From contig NZ_BMMX01000006.1 of NCBI RefSeq assembly GCF_014646155.1, positions 157,833 to 221,832 on the forward strand: a DNA stretch of 64,000 bases, read 5' to 3'. Below are positions 39,017 through 46,970 of the stretch, in pieces. The notes under the pieces were generated by a model. That model did not search any database, had not been told where the DNA came from, and saw only the letters and a program-made list of their open reading frames with translations. The stretch comes from Mangrovihabitans endophyticus (lineage in GTDB: Bacteria > Actinomycetota > Actinomycetes > Mycobacteriales > Micromonosporaceae). The translations under genes and the position numbers were made by a program. Within the stretch, counting starts at the first letter, position 1. Every line of letters starts with the position of its first letter.

Positions 39017-41566
39017 ATGCGGGTGTTCCGCACGATCGTCGGAATGCTGATGCTCATCGTGGGGCTGCAGGCGTTGCTGATCGGCGCCGGATTCTGGGCC
39101 GCCCTGCAGCACCGCGACGCCGGAGGTTCCTACAGCGGCGCGTTGCAGCGGCTCTCCACCACCGGCTATGCGGTGGTCGTCGAGGACATGGACGCGCTGC
39201 TGCGGGCGGACGCGCCGTTCGCGCGCTTCGGTGACACGCGCCTGAGCCTGACCGCGTCCACCGCCGAAGGCCGCGCCTTCATCGGCATCGCGCCGCGCGA
39301 CCGGGTGGCGCAATACCTCGGCAACGTGCCGCACGTCTCGGTGCGGTCAGTCGACATCGGCACCGGCGCGCTGCCGCTCGCCTCGCGGCGGGTCGACGGC
39401 ACCCGCGCCCCCGCGGTCCTGCCCAGCCAGGAGAAGTTCTGGCTGCGTACCGGAAGTGGACGCCTCGACTGGACGCCCGGACAGGTGGGCCAGGACTACA
39501 GCCTCGTCGTGATGAACCCGGGGGCGGAGCCGGGCCTCGAATTCACCGGCACCGCGGAGATCCGTCCCGGCTGGCTCAACTCCAGCACCTGGTCGTTGCT
39601 CGTGCTGGGAAGCATGCTCGTCGCCGGGGGAATCGTGGTGCTGCTCTGGCCGGGACGCCGCCGGGAAATCGTCTATGTCGTCGAGCCGAGCCAGGTGCCG
39701 GAACTGGTCCGGGTCATCGGCGCTCCGCTGCCCAGCAGCCGTGGCGCCGGGGGTCGGCACGCTCTCGCAAATCGCCCGAGGACGCTCGCCGACGCGGCCG
39801 GCAAGCCCGCCCCGCCCCGGCTGACCTGGCCCCCGACGATCGCCCGGGTATCCGGCCGCACCACGTCCCCGGAGCCGGTGTCGGCCGCGGATAAACCCGG
39901 CGCCTCGGCGGTGCCCGCCCAGGTGACCCCGTCGTCGCCGACTCTGCCCTCCGCCCCGGCCGGCGCCGGGGCAGCCACCGGCGCGGCGAAGCCCGCCCCG
40001 GGCGAGCCGCTGAGCCTCATCGCCGCACCGCGATCGGCCGCGCTCGCCGGAAAGGACCCCGCCTCCCCGGCCGCCTCGGTCCCGGCGGTAGCCGTCCCGT
40101 CGGCCGCCTCGGTCCCGGCGGTAGCCGTCCCGTCGGCCGCCTCGGTCCCGGCGGTCGCCCGCCCCGCCTCCCAGGCGTTGGCTCGAGCCGCCGATTCGCT
40201 GTTCGGCCGCACCACGGGTCGCCCCGCACGTCGGCGGCCCCACGAGGCACCGGACGCCCCGGTCTTCGAGGCGTCCGCCGTGGGCGCGTGGAAGGCGGCG
40301 AACTCCGCAGTCCGTGCCCGCGAGACCGAAGCCCTGGCCGCGGCGGCCGCGGCGGCGGCACGCTCCAAGGACGCACCGGCCGGACCGGAGTCCGAAGCCG
40401 CACCCGAAGGCCCGGCCGTGGACGACACGCCCGAAGGCGCGGCCTCCGCCACCGGTTCGGCGGTTTCCGCACCCGACACCGAGCCGGCTTGCGGCGACAC
40501 CGAGCCGGTGTCGGCCCCAGGAACCGGGTCGGCCGGGTCCGCTGGGTCCGCCGAGCCGATCGAGCAGACCGGATCGGCTGAGTCCACTGGGTCGGCTGAG
40601 TCCGCTGAGCCCACTCAGCCGGCTGGGTCCGACGAGTCCGGCGAGTCGGCCGAGACCGGCGAATCCGGCGAGCCGGGGCGGACGGCTGGCGCCTGGGCGA
40701 GCGGCCTCACCCGCGCCGACTCTCCCCGGGTCGGGCAGCCCGCGAAGGACGGATCCGTCGCCGATGCGACAACCGCGCCGGCGCCGCCGCGTCCGACGGT
40801 GCCGTCACCGGCGCGTCCCGCCAACCCGACCGGCCCGTCCACGCCGAACAGGCCGTCCGGGCCGGGCACGTCTGCGACACCCGCTGCCCCCAGCGCCCCC
40901 ACGGGTGAGGCGGACGGCGGCACCGCGGCGCGCACGGCGACGGGTGGCGACGCTGCGGCGCGCACGGCGACGGGTGGCGATGCTGCGGCGCGCACGGCGA
41001 CGGGTGGCGATGCCGCCAAGGACGCCGAAACGGAGCGTCCCGCCGACACGAACCCCACCCCGGCCGAGTCCCGTCCTGCGGCGGCCGAGTCCCGCCCTGC
41101 GGCCGGGCAGCGTGTCGGCGACGAGCGGCGTGCCGGCGGCGAGCAGCCGACCCCGGCGGCCCGGCGCGGAGGGCAACGCACCCCTGCAGCCCGGCGCGGC
41201 GGCAACGGCGAGGGCGGCGCCCCCACGACGGCCAGGGGCGCGGCGAAGTCCTCATCGCCCATCACCAGGCCCGACAACGGCCGCGGACCGGCCGCGTCCC
41301 GGTCACGCTCGACGAGCAACCGGCCCGGCGGACTGGGACGGCACGTTCTGGGCCAGCCGTCAGCCGGGGCCGCTGCCACGCCCGCCGCGTCGACTGCGCC
41401 CGCGGCCCCGGCAACCCCTGCCACGCCGTCCGCACCGGACCAGCGCGCCGCGGACGGCGACGCCCATGCCTCGCCGCGGTTGTCGAGTTACATGGCCGAG
41501 GCGGCGGAGTTGCTCTCCGGCACGGCTGCCAAGCGCAAGCGCCAGCCGGACGCGGACGACGCATAA
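39017..41566 (+). CDS. Large bitopic membrane protein with repeat-rich disordered tail
   Basis: The 849-residue product has a first hydrophobic helix (5-28), a folded extracytoplasmic domain of about 160 residues (34-190, with LSTTGYAVVVEDMDALL and VSVRSVDIGTGALPLASRRVDGTRAPAVLPSQEKFW), and a second helix (191-212) followed by WPGRRREIVYVVEP. The remaining 620 residues are low-complexity cytoplasmic sequence: Ala/Pro/Thr/Ser with acidic blocks and later Arg blocks, including two tandem-repeat arrays. ATG 39017 follows a GAGGGAGG box. The extracytoplasmic domain resembles uncharacterised Micromonosporaceae proteins; I recognise no enzyme motif. A strong hairpin closes the gene. Confidence 0.8.
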   Translation: MRVFRTIVGMLMLIVGLQALLIGAGFWAALQHRDAGGSYSGALQRLSTTGYAVVVEDMDALLRADAPFARFGDTRLSLTASTAEGRAFIGIAPRDRVAQYLGNVPHVSVRSVDIGTGALPLASRRVDGTRAPAVLPSQEKFWLRTGSGRLDWTPGQVGQDYSLVVMNPGAEPGLEFTGTAEIRPGWLNSSTWSLLVLGSMLVAGGIVVLLWPGRRREIVYVVEPSQVPELVRVIGAPLPSSRGAGGRHALANRPRTLADAAGKPAPPRLTWPPTIARVSGRTTSPEPVSAADKPGASAVPAQVTPSSPTLPSAPAGAGAATGAAKPAPGEPLSLIAAPRSAALAGKDPASPAASVPAVAVPSAASVPAVAVPSAASVPAVARPASQALARAADSLFGRTTGRPARRRPHEAPDAPVFEASAVGAWKAANSAVRARETEALAAAAAAAARSKDAPAGPESEAAPEGPAVDDTPEGAASATGSAVSAPDTEPACGDTEPVSAPGTGSAGSAGSAEPIEQTGSAESTGSAESAEPTQPAGSDESGESAETGESGEPGRTAGAWASGLTRADSPRVGQPAKDGSVADATTAPAPPRPTVPSPARPANPTGPSTPNRPSGPGTSATPAAPSAPTGEADGGTAARTATGGDAAARTATGGDAAARTATGGDAAKDAETERPADTNPTPAESRPAAAESRPAAGQRVGDERRAGGEQPTPAARRGGQRTPAARRGGNGEGGAPTTARGAAKSSSPITRPDNGRGPAASRSRSTSNRPGGLGRHVLGQPSAGAAATPAASTAPAAPATPATPSAPDQRAADGDAHASPRLSSYMAEAAELLSGTAAKRKRQPDADDA
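40073..40159 (+). repeat. 33-base tandem repeat, 2.6 copies, in the large membrane-protein gene
   Basis: The unit begins gcctcggtcccggcggtagc and encodes ASVPAVAVPSA. Copies lie at 40073-40105 and 40106-40138, with a partial third to 40159. The first two are identical, which indicates recent slippage or duplication in frame. Confidence 0.9.
40931..41020 (+). repeat. 30-base tandem repeat, three copies, in the large membrane-protein gene
   Basis: Units of 30 bases beginning cgcacggcgacgggtggcga occur at 40931, 40961 and 40991 and encode RTATGGDAAA. The first two differ by one base and the third diverges in its last third. Confidence 0.9.
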
Positions 41567-41595
41567 CACCACTGCCGAGTAGATCGAGCACCTGC

Positions 41596-41631
41596 CGAAG
41601 GCTGCCTCCGCATGTACGGAGGCAGCCTTCG
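41596..41631 (+). terminator. Terminator-like hairpin after the large membrane-protein gene
   Basis: A perfect 15-base stem (CGAAGGCTGCCTCCG and its complement) with loop CATGTA begins 30 bases after the stop codon. Confidence 0.8.
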
Positions 41632-41649
41632 CGCCTAGACGACGCGCAG

Positions 41650-41711
41650 CAATGAACCTTTTTCAACGTGGCGAGGCCGGCAGATGCCACCGCTGGTCAA
41701 CGGCGCGCAAC
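41650..41711 (+). repeat. Dispersed repeat, copy A
   Basis: This 62-base stretch starting caatgaacctttttcaacgt is about 94% identical to 48466-48528: one inserted base and three substitutions, all purine swaps. It lies in the 390-base gap between the membrane-protein gene and orn, which otherwise holds only hairpins and the orn promoter. Confidence 0.8.
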
Positions 41712-41749
41712 GTGCCGGGTCTCGATATCCCTCACTCGGTGCGTGCCCG

Positions 41750-41782
41750 TGGGCCCTCCGCGCTGCCGACGCGGAGGGCCCA
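41750..41782. terminator. Second hairpin in the gap before orn
   Basis: A 12-base perfect stem (TGGGCCCTCCGC and its complement) with a 9-base loop lies about 175 bases before the orn start. It may stop transcription that passes the first hairpin. Confidence 0.6.
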
Positions 41783-41956
41783 ACCGGGGAACGGAGTAAC
41801 CGTTGGGGGGTTCGTCCGCTAAGACCATTTTAGTCCGTCGAACCCTGAGTGGGAAGTCTGCGGCGAAAACCGATCATATAGTGACCAATCCGCCCGGAAG
41901 GGTGGCTGCCGAGGAGGTCGGGGCGCGTCGGCAGCGCTGAGCGTAGGCTGACGGGT

Positions 41957-42547
41957 GTGGCGGATCTTCTGGTGTGGGTCGATTGCGAGATGACCGGTCT
42001 CGACCTAGGCAAGGACAAGTTGGTCGAGGTTGCTGCCCTGGTGACCGACCCGGATCTCAATGTCCTGGGCGAGGGCGTCGACCTGGTGATCCATGCGGAC
42101 GACGCGGCGCTGGACGCGATGCCCGGCGTGGTTCGCGAGATGCACGCCAAGTCCGGGCTGACCGAGGAGGTCCGGCGGTCCACCGTCACCATGGCGGAGG
42201 CCGAGGAGGCCGTCCTGGCGTACGTGAAGGAGTTCGTCCCCAACCCGGGCTCCGCGCCGCTGTGCGGCAACTCGATCGCCACTGACCGGGGTTTCCTCGC
42301 TCGTGACATGCCGGCGTTCGACTCTCACCTGCACTACCGGATGATCGACGTGTCCTCGATCAAGGAGTTGTGTCGCCGCTGGTATCCGCGGGTTTACTTC
42401 GGTCAGCCGGCCAAGGGGCTCGCACACCGAGCCCTGGCCGACATCCGCGAAAGCATTCGTGAGCTGCAGTACTACCGTCAGGCGATCTTCGTGCCGTTGC
42501 CCGGTCCGGACGTGGACGAAGCGAAGGCCATCGCTGCCGAGTTGTAG
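41957..42547 (+). CDS. orn: Oligoribonuclease
   Basis: The 196-residue DEDD exonuclease degrades 2-5-nucleotide RNAs and pGpG. The catalytic acids are D9 and E11 (VDCEMTGLD), an Asp in [10 protein letters not shown] and the terminal Asp in [11 protein letters not shown] with its His five residues before, making it the DEDDh type. The start is GTG 41957. tRNA-His follows about 100 bases downstream, an arrangement widespread in actinobacteria. Confidence 0.97.
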   Translation: MADLLVWVDCEMTGLDLGKDKLVEVAALVTDPDLNVLGEGVDLVIHADDAALDAMPGVVREMHAKSGLTEEVRRSTVTMAEAEEAVLAYVKEFVPNPGSAPLCGNSIATDRGFLARDMPAFDSHLHYRMIDVSSIKELCRRWYPRVYFGQPAKGLAHRALADIRESIRELQYYRQAIFVPLPGPDVDEAKAIAAEL

Positions 42548-42643
42548 GACACAGCGCCGCGCCGGAACCCGCTCGACCGGGCCGCACCGGTTGTGGCTAT
42601 GATTGTCCGGCGCAGGACGCGGGGGTTGCCCCGCGGATGCATG

Positions 42644-42719
42644 GTGGTCGTAGCTCAGTTGGTAGAGCACCGGGTTGTGGTCCCGGGGGTCGCGGGTTCG
42701 AATCCCGTCGATCACCCCA
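42644..42719 (+). tRNA. tRNA-His (anticodon GTG)
   Basis: The acceptor stem GTGGTCG pairs with CGATCAC, followed by discriminator C and an encoded CCA. A G stands immediately before the stem (the G-1 of tRNA-His). The anticodon loop is TTGTGGT and the T loop GTTCGAATC is canonical. A TATGAT -10-like element lies at 42598-42603. Confidence 0.96.
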
Positions 42720-42776
42720 TGTGATGTTCGAGCTCGGTTCGCCGGTGGTGGACCGGGCTCGATGCTTTCGGGCAGG

Positions 42777-43211
42777 TCAGCCGACCGTTTCGAGTCCGCT
42801 GTCCGTGCACACCGAGGACATATCCGCGCCTGCCGCGCTCACCCCCGCCACGGCGTCCGGCTCGTCCTCCGTTCCGTGTGCTCCGGCCGCCGACGCGTAC
42901 GCCGCGGCAAGCCTCCGCCCCGCGTCGGCGACCGGAGCGTCCGCGCGGCCGCTGATGCGCACGATGGCGTCGACGACGCCCGGCTCCATCAGGGTTCCCT
43001 CGTCGACGGCCCGCTTCAACAGGCTGCACGCGTCCACGCCGGGTGCGTCGCTCGACGTCGGCTGGAGATCATCCATGCCGCCCGGCGCGGCCGACGCGGC
43101 GGACGCATCCGTGGCCCCGTCCGGGGAGCACGCCGTGCCGGTCAGGGCGATGCCGCCGGCCAGCAGGAGCCGTACGAACAGGGCTGGTGCGGAAAGTGAT
43201 CGCGCCACCAC
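42777..43211 (-). CDS. Small secreted lipoprotein, unknown function
   Basis: The 144-residue product has a short basic start, a hydrophobic stretch (about 9-26) and a lipobox LTGTAC with C28 as the lipidation site. The mature part is an Ala/Asp/Gly-rich domain with DACSLLKRAVDEGTLMEPGVVDAIVRISGRADAPVADAGRRLAAAYASA and a late cysteine (SVCTDSG), so one disulfide is possible. It lies 20 bases behind the L,D-transpeptidase gene and is probably co-transcribed with it. Confidence 0.75.
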   Translation of the reverse strand: MVARSLSAPALFVRLLLAGGIALTGTACSPDGATDASAASAAPGGMDDLQPTSSDAPGVDACSLLKRAVDEGTLMEPGVVDAIVRISGRADAPVADAGRRLAAAYASAAGAHGTEDEPDAVAGVSAAGADMSSVCTDSGLETVG

Positions 43212-43231
43212 AACAGGTTATGTGGCGATGA

Positions 43232-44482
43232 TCAGATGGCGCTGCCCTTCTTGTACTCCGACCAGCTCATGTTCCAATCGGTCCAGCCGTTGCCGTTCTG
43301 CAGCGGCCGATCGGTGCCACTGACCGTGATCGGGTCTCCCATGAGGGTGCGCGAGAAGAGCCACTCGCCCATCTTCATCGAGACGTTCACGCAGCCGTGC
43401 GAGACGTTCTCCTTGCCCTGCACACCCTCCGACCACGGCGCCGCGTGGATGAACTGACCGCTCCAGGTGATTCGCTGCGCGTAGTCGATCTCGGTGCGGT
43501 ACGCGTCTTCCTTGGGCAGCTCGTCGGTGGTGTCGAACACCGTGTGCCGCTTCTTCTCGATGATCACCATGGTGCCGCTGGACGAGGGTGTGCTCTTCTT
43601 GCCCAGGCTGACCGGAATCGTCTTGATCGTCGTGCCGTCCTGCTTGACCGTCATCTTCTTGGTCTTGTTCGACACGGTCATCGTGAAGGAGCGCCCGATC
43701 TTCATGTCCACGGTGAGGTCGGAACGGCCGTACCATCCGTCGCCCATCGGGACGCCTGCTAGCTGCACCTTATAGAAGATCTTCGTGTACGGCTTCCAGT
43801 ACTCCTTGGGTCGGTAGTGCACCTCGGTCGGGCTGATCCAGTGCCAGATGCCCTCTTGAGCCGGCTTCGCCGTCACCGTCATCCGGCGCTGCACGTCGTC
43901 CCGGTAGCTCTCCGGAATCGAGCGCCCGAACTTGATGATCAGCGGCATGCCCACGCCGACCGTCTGGTTGTCGCCCAGGAAGCTCGACACGCGCACCAGA
44001 TTCGACGGCTTCGCCATGGTCGTGAACGTGCTGGACGCGGTGCCGATCTTGTCCCCGGAGGCGGTGCCGTTCACCTTGACGGTGAAGGTCTCGCCGTACG
44101 CCAGGGCACTGCTCGGGTGCCAGACCTGATCATCCTTGTCCAGGGTGCCGTCCACCTCTTTGCCGTCGGCGCCGGTCACCGTGAGGCTGGTGTTCTCCGG
44201 GTCCTCGCTCTTGTACTTCACATCGGTGACCGCGATCACGTCCGTCGCGCCCGACTCCGGCGAGGTCACCGCCACGGTGCTCTCCGGCGGCGGGGGAGAG
44301 GCGGACTGAGCGGCGCCGCTGCCCGCGCCGTCACCTGCCGAACCGCCGTCCTGCCAGGAGGGCGACCGGCCGCCGCTGCATCCGGCGCTCAGCAGGACGA
44401 TGCCGGCCGCCGCCACTGCGGCAAGCGTTCGCCAGCGCCGCGGCCCGAAGCCGCCCGTTGACCGAATCCCACTGATGTCCAT
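43232..44482 (-). CDS. L,D-transpeptidase lipoprotein (YkuD), copy 1
   Basis: The 416-residue lipoprotein has a lipobox LLSAGC (C35), two Ig-like domains (about 75-270) as in mycobacterial LdtMt2 relatives, and a YkuD catalytic domain (about 270-385) with H362 and C364 in SHGCVNVS. A C-terminal segment rich in Trp/Tyr (GNGWTDWNMSWSEYKKG) follows. It makes 3-3 (mDap-mDap) cross-links in peptidoglycan and resists most beta-lactams except carbapenems. ATG 44482 has a good GAGGGG box. It lies directly downstream of a paralogue with the same architecture. Confidence 0.94.
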   Translation of the reverse strand: MDISGIRSTGGFGPRRWRTLAAVAAAGIVLLSAGCSGGRSPSWQDGGSAGDGAGSGAAQSASPPPPESTVAVTSPESGATDVIAVTDVKYKSEDPENTSLTVTGADGKEVDGTLDKDDQVWHPSSALAYGETFTVKVNGTASGDKIGTASSTFTTMAKPSNLVRVSSFLGDNQTVGVGMPLIIKFGRSIPESYRDDVQRRMTVTAKPAQEGIWHWISPTEVHYRPKEYWKPYTKIFYKVQLAGVPMGDGWYGRSDLTVDMKIGRSFTMTVSNKTKKMTVKQDGTTIKTIPVSLGKKSTPSSSGTMVIIEKKRHTVFDTTDELPKEDAYRTEIDYAQRITWSGQFIHAAPWSEGVQGKENVSHGCVNVSMKMGEWLFSRTLMGDPITVSGTDRPLQNGNGWTDWNMSWSEYKKGSAI

Positions 44483-44608
44483 GATCCCCTCACCGCATCT
44501 GCGTCTGGCGCTCCATCCTGCTCCATGAATGCCGGGCCGACCAATCCCGGATTCGTGCCGCACGCCGGATACGGGCCTCATGTCACGTACGTGTGACACA
44601 TCCGAGTC

Positions 44609-45844
44609 CTATCCGAGATCGTCCGGCACGGGCAGGGCGCTGCCCTTCGCGAACTCGTCCCAGCTCAGGTTCCACGGCGTCCAGCCGTTGCCGTAGACCA
44701 GTTTGTCGCTCGTGCCCTTGACCGTCACCGGGTCGCCGATCAGCGTCTTGTCGAACAGCCACCGGGCATTCGACGGCGAGACGTTGACGCAACCGTGCGA
44801 AACGTTGCGGCTGCCCTGGGCGCTGACCGACCATGGGGCGGAATGGATGTACTGACCGCTCCAGGTCAGTCGCTGGGCGTATTCGATGTCCGTGACGTAC
44901 CCGTCGTCGCCGTCGGTGTCCGTGGTGTCGAAGACGGTGGACGCCTTCTTCTCCATGACCACCATCGTCCCGCTCGACGACGGCGTGCTGGGCTTGCCCA
45001 GGCTCACCGGCATGGTGCGCACCGTCGTGCCGTCCTGGACCACCGTCATCTTCTTGGTGGCGTTGTCCACCTTCATCTCGAAGCTGCGGCCGATCTTGGC
45101 GGTCGCCGACCGGTCCCGGTCCCCGTAGCGCCCGCCGCCGGTCGGTACGCCGTCCAGCGCCAGCCGCACGGTCAGCGTGGTGCCCGGCTTCCAGTAGTGC
45201 GGTGCCCGGTAGTACGCCTGCGAGCCGCTCGACGTCCAGGACCAGGTGCCCGCCTGCGGGGGATCGGTCTGCACGAACATCCGGCGCTGCACGTCCGCCC
45301 GGTCCGCCTTCTTGATGCCCGGGCTGAACTCCGCCACCACCGGCATCGCCACCCCGTACGTCTTGTCGTCGAACAGGTAAAGGCCGGTGCCCGTACGCTT
45401 ACCCGGCTCGGACATCGTCGTGAACGACGCCTTTGCCGTCGTGCTCTGGCCGGCTTCGTTCGTTGCGGTGACCGTCGCCTGATACTTCCGCTTCGGCTGC
45501 AGTGGCTTGCTCGGCACCCAGGACGATCCGTCTTCGCGCAGCTTGCCGGTCACCGACGCGCCGCCCGAGTCGGCCAGCTCGACCGAGGTGACCTCGCCAC
45601 CGGACACCTCGAACTCGATCTCCGCGCTGATCGGCACGCCCGTCTTGCCGTCCGAGGGGGAGATGGTGAGGGACGCCGGTGTCGTCGCGGGCTGGGGTTC
45701 GGCAGACGCCTCGGCCACCGGTGAGGCGCCGCGCCACTCGGCCGACGCGCCGTTGCCGCCGCCACCACCGTCGCTGCACGCAGACAGCGCCAGTGGCGTC
45801 CCGACCACCAGCGCCATCACCGTCACGAGCCGTCTGCTGACCAT
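44609..45844 (-). CDS. L,D-transpeptidase lipoprotein (YkuD), copy 2
   Basis: The 411-residue paralogue has lipobox LALSAC (C23), a Gly/Ala-rich linker, two Ig-like domains and a YkuD domain with H350 and C352 in SHGCVNVS. The tail GNGWTPWNLSWDEFAKG matches copy 1. The two copies align along their whole length (for example TKKMTVKQDGTTIKTIPVSLGK against TKKMTVVQDGTTVRTMPVSLGK), so the pair arose by tandem duplication. The 126-base gap between them may hold a separate promoter. Confidence 0.94.
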   Translation of the reverse strand: MVSRRLVTVMALVVGTPLALSACSDGGGGGNGASAEWRGASPVAEASAEPQPATTPASLTISPSDGKTGVPISAEIEFEVSGGEVTSVELADSGGASVTGKLREDGSSWVPSKPLQPKRKYQATVTATNEAGQSTTAKASFTTMSEPGKRTGTGLYLFDDKTYGVAMPVVAEFSPGIKKADRADVQRRMFVQTDPPQAGTWSWTSSGSQAYYRAPHYWKPGTTLTVRLALDGVPTGGGRYGDRDRSATAKIGRSFEMKVDNATKKMTVVQDGTTVRTMPVSLGKPSTPSSSGTMVVMEKKASTVFDTTDTDGDDGYVTDIEYAQRLTWSGQYIHSAPWSVSAQGSRNVSHGCVNVSPSNARWLFDKTLIGDPVTVKGTSDKLVYGNGWTPWNLSWDEFAKGSALPVPDDLG

Positions 45845-45971
45845 GTCGAAGCCCCGTTCTCACGTTCCGGTGGCACATCCTGCCCTACCGACGCAAGATC
45901 TGGCTCCATCCGGTGGCTGGTTTTGCCCCGGAGCCGCAAATGGAGCCGCCGCAGAGCCACGCCGGAACCGG

Positions 45972-46001
45972 TTGGAGTGGCCGCAAAGTGCCGTGCTATC
46001 G
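45972..46001 (+). promoter_or_regulatory. Possible promoter of tRNA-Lys
   Basis: TTGGAG (45972-45977) and CTATCG (45996-46001) are separated by 18 bases and end 19 bases before the mature tRNA. The match to a housekeeping promoter is fair, and position is the main support. Confidence 0.35.
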
Positions 46002-46020
46002 TTCCGTCGTTGTCAGACGA

Positions 46021-46093
46021 GCGCCGCTAGCTCAACTGGCAGAGCAGCGGACTCTTAATCCGCGGGTTGTAGGTTCAAGTCCTACGCGGCGCA
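46021..46093 (+). tRNA. tRNA-Lys (anticodon CTT)
   Basis: GCGCCGC pairs with GCGGCGC, discriminator A. The anticodon stem-loop is GCGGACTCTTAATCCGC (anticodon CTT), the D loop AACTGGC and the T loop GTTCAAGTC. CCA is not encoded. It borders the degenerate region that follows, so it could have served as an integration site, but no attachment-site repeat was found. Confidence 0.96.
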
Positions 46094-46102
46094 CAGTTTT
46101 AC

Positions 46103-46140
46103 ATGGCCTTGACCAGGTATTCATATCTGGTCAAGGCCAT
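46103..46140 (+). terminator. Terminator of tRNA-Lys
   Basis: A perfect 14-base stem (ATGGCCTTGACCAG and complement) with a 10-base AT-rich loop is followed by TTCTC, starting 9 bases after the tRNA. Confidence 0.85.
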
Positions 46141-46228
46141 TTCTCGTTCGGAGGTCGCCACAGTCGAACGTCAGGCTGACGATCCGCCTGCGGGCGTTTG
46201 CCTTCCGGTGGCACTCACGCGCTGATGA

Positions 46229-46456
46229 GGTGACGGTAGCGGAGGAACGGCACAGCACCTCAGGTTCCTCAAGGAGCTACGCGCCGGCACCGTGCGCATC
46301 CCGTTCGCCTTCGACCCATGGCGTTCCAGCATTTTGCTGGTCGCCGGGGACAAAAGCGGACGGTGGAACCAGTGGTACGACGAAGCCATCCCGCTGGCCG
46401 AGCCGCGTTACGAGACCTACCTGAAAGAACGGGCCGAGCAGGAGGGTGAACGATGA
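46229..46456 (+). pseudogene. Truncated RelE/Gp49-like toxin gene
   Basis: The frame ending at TGA 46454-46456 encodes a typical C-terminal half of a phage-derived Gp49-like (RelE/HigB superfamily) toxin: HLRFLKELRAG, IPFAFDPWRSSILLVAGDKSG and RWNQWYDEAIPLAEPRYETYLKE. An in-frame TGA (46226-46228) blocks it upstream and no start codon or N-terminal half (about 55 residues) is visible. The segment after KELRAG also appears to lack a few residues compared with the usual TGRSEVRIL spacing. Its stop overlaps the antitoxin ATG (ATGA), the normal toxin-antitoxin order of HigBA. It is probably a dead toxin. Confidence 0.75.
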
Positions 46457-46752
46457 GCGGCTACACGCGTTGGAGCGACATCCGGACCGCGCAGGTCGAG
46501 CGCGCGGGCGGGGAGCCGGCGGTCGAGGCCGGCAAGCAGGAACTGCTCGCGACTGTCGTCGGGCACCGGCTGGCCGAGGTCCGTCGCGCTCGCGGCCTGA
46601 CCCAACAGCAGGTCGCCGAGCGGATGGGCGTCACCAAGGGCCGGATCTCGCAGATCGAACAGGGGAAGATCTCCGGCCAGGACGTCCTGGCTCGCTATGC
46701 CGCCTCCGGCGGCCACGACCGCGCCGGAATCCTGGTGGGCGAAAGCCCTTGA
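46453..46752 (+). CDS. XRE-family antitoxin (HigA-like)
   Basis: The 99-residue protein has an N-terminal WSDIRTAQVERAGG helix typical of HigA-like antitoxins and an XRE helix-turn-helix at about 38-75 (LAEVRRARGLTQQQVAERMGVTKGRISQIEQGKI). The ATG overlaps the stop of the truncated toxin. The C-terminus (ARYAASGGHDRAGILVGESP) departs from the usual ARYAAALGG-type end, so the last 15 residues may result from a frameshift. The HTH is intact and could still repress its own promoter or act as an orphan antitoxin. Confidence 0.8.
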   Translation: MSGYTRWSDIRTAQVERAGGEPAVEAGKQELLATVVGHRLAEVRRARGLTQQQVAERMGVTKGRISQIEQGKISGQDVLARYAASGGHDRAGILVGESP

Positions 46753-46833
46753 CATGGGCCTTTCGGCGGAGAGGTGCTGGATACACGTTCCCGTGCGGCG
46801 GTTTGCTTGCGGGCCACATAGGTCGATGCCGGG

Positions 46834-46853
46834 GCGCCCTGTCGGGCGCTTTT
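46834..46853 (+). terminator. Intrinsic terminator after the antitoxin gene
   Basis: The stem GCGCCC/GGGCGC with loop TGTC is followed by TTTT, about 80 bases after the antitoxin stop. The rest of the 218-base gap before the next gene shows no gene. Confidence 0.75.
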
Positions 46854-46970
46854 CGTCGTTGCAGGCCCGGAACGGGGCCGACCGACGCGAGGCCGCATCA
46901 TCGTTGGATGGTGACGGGGGTCACAAACTAGCCTCTGCGTTGGCACTCAAAGTGCGTCCAGGGAGGTCCG

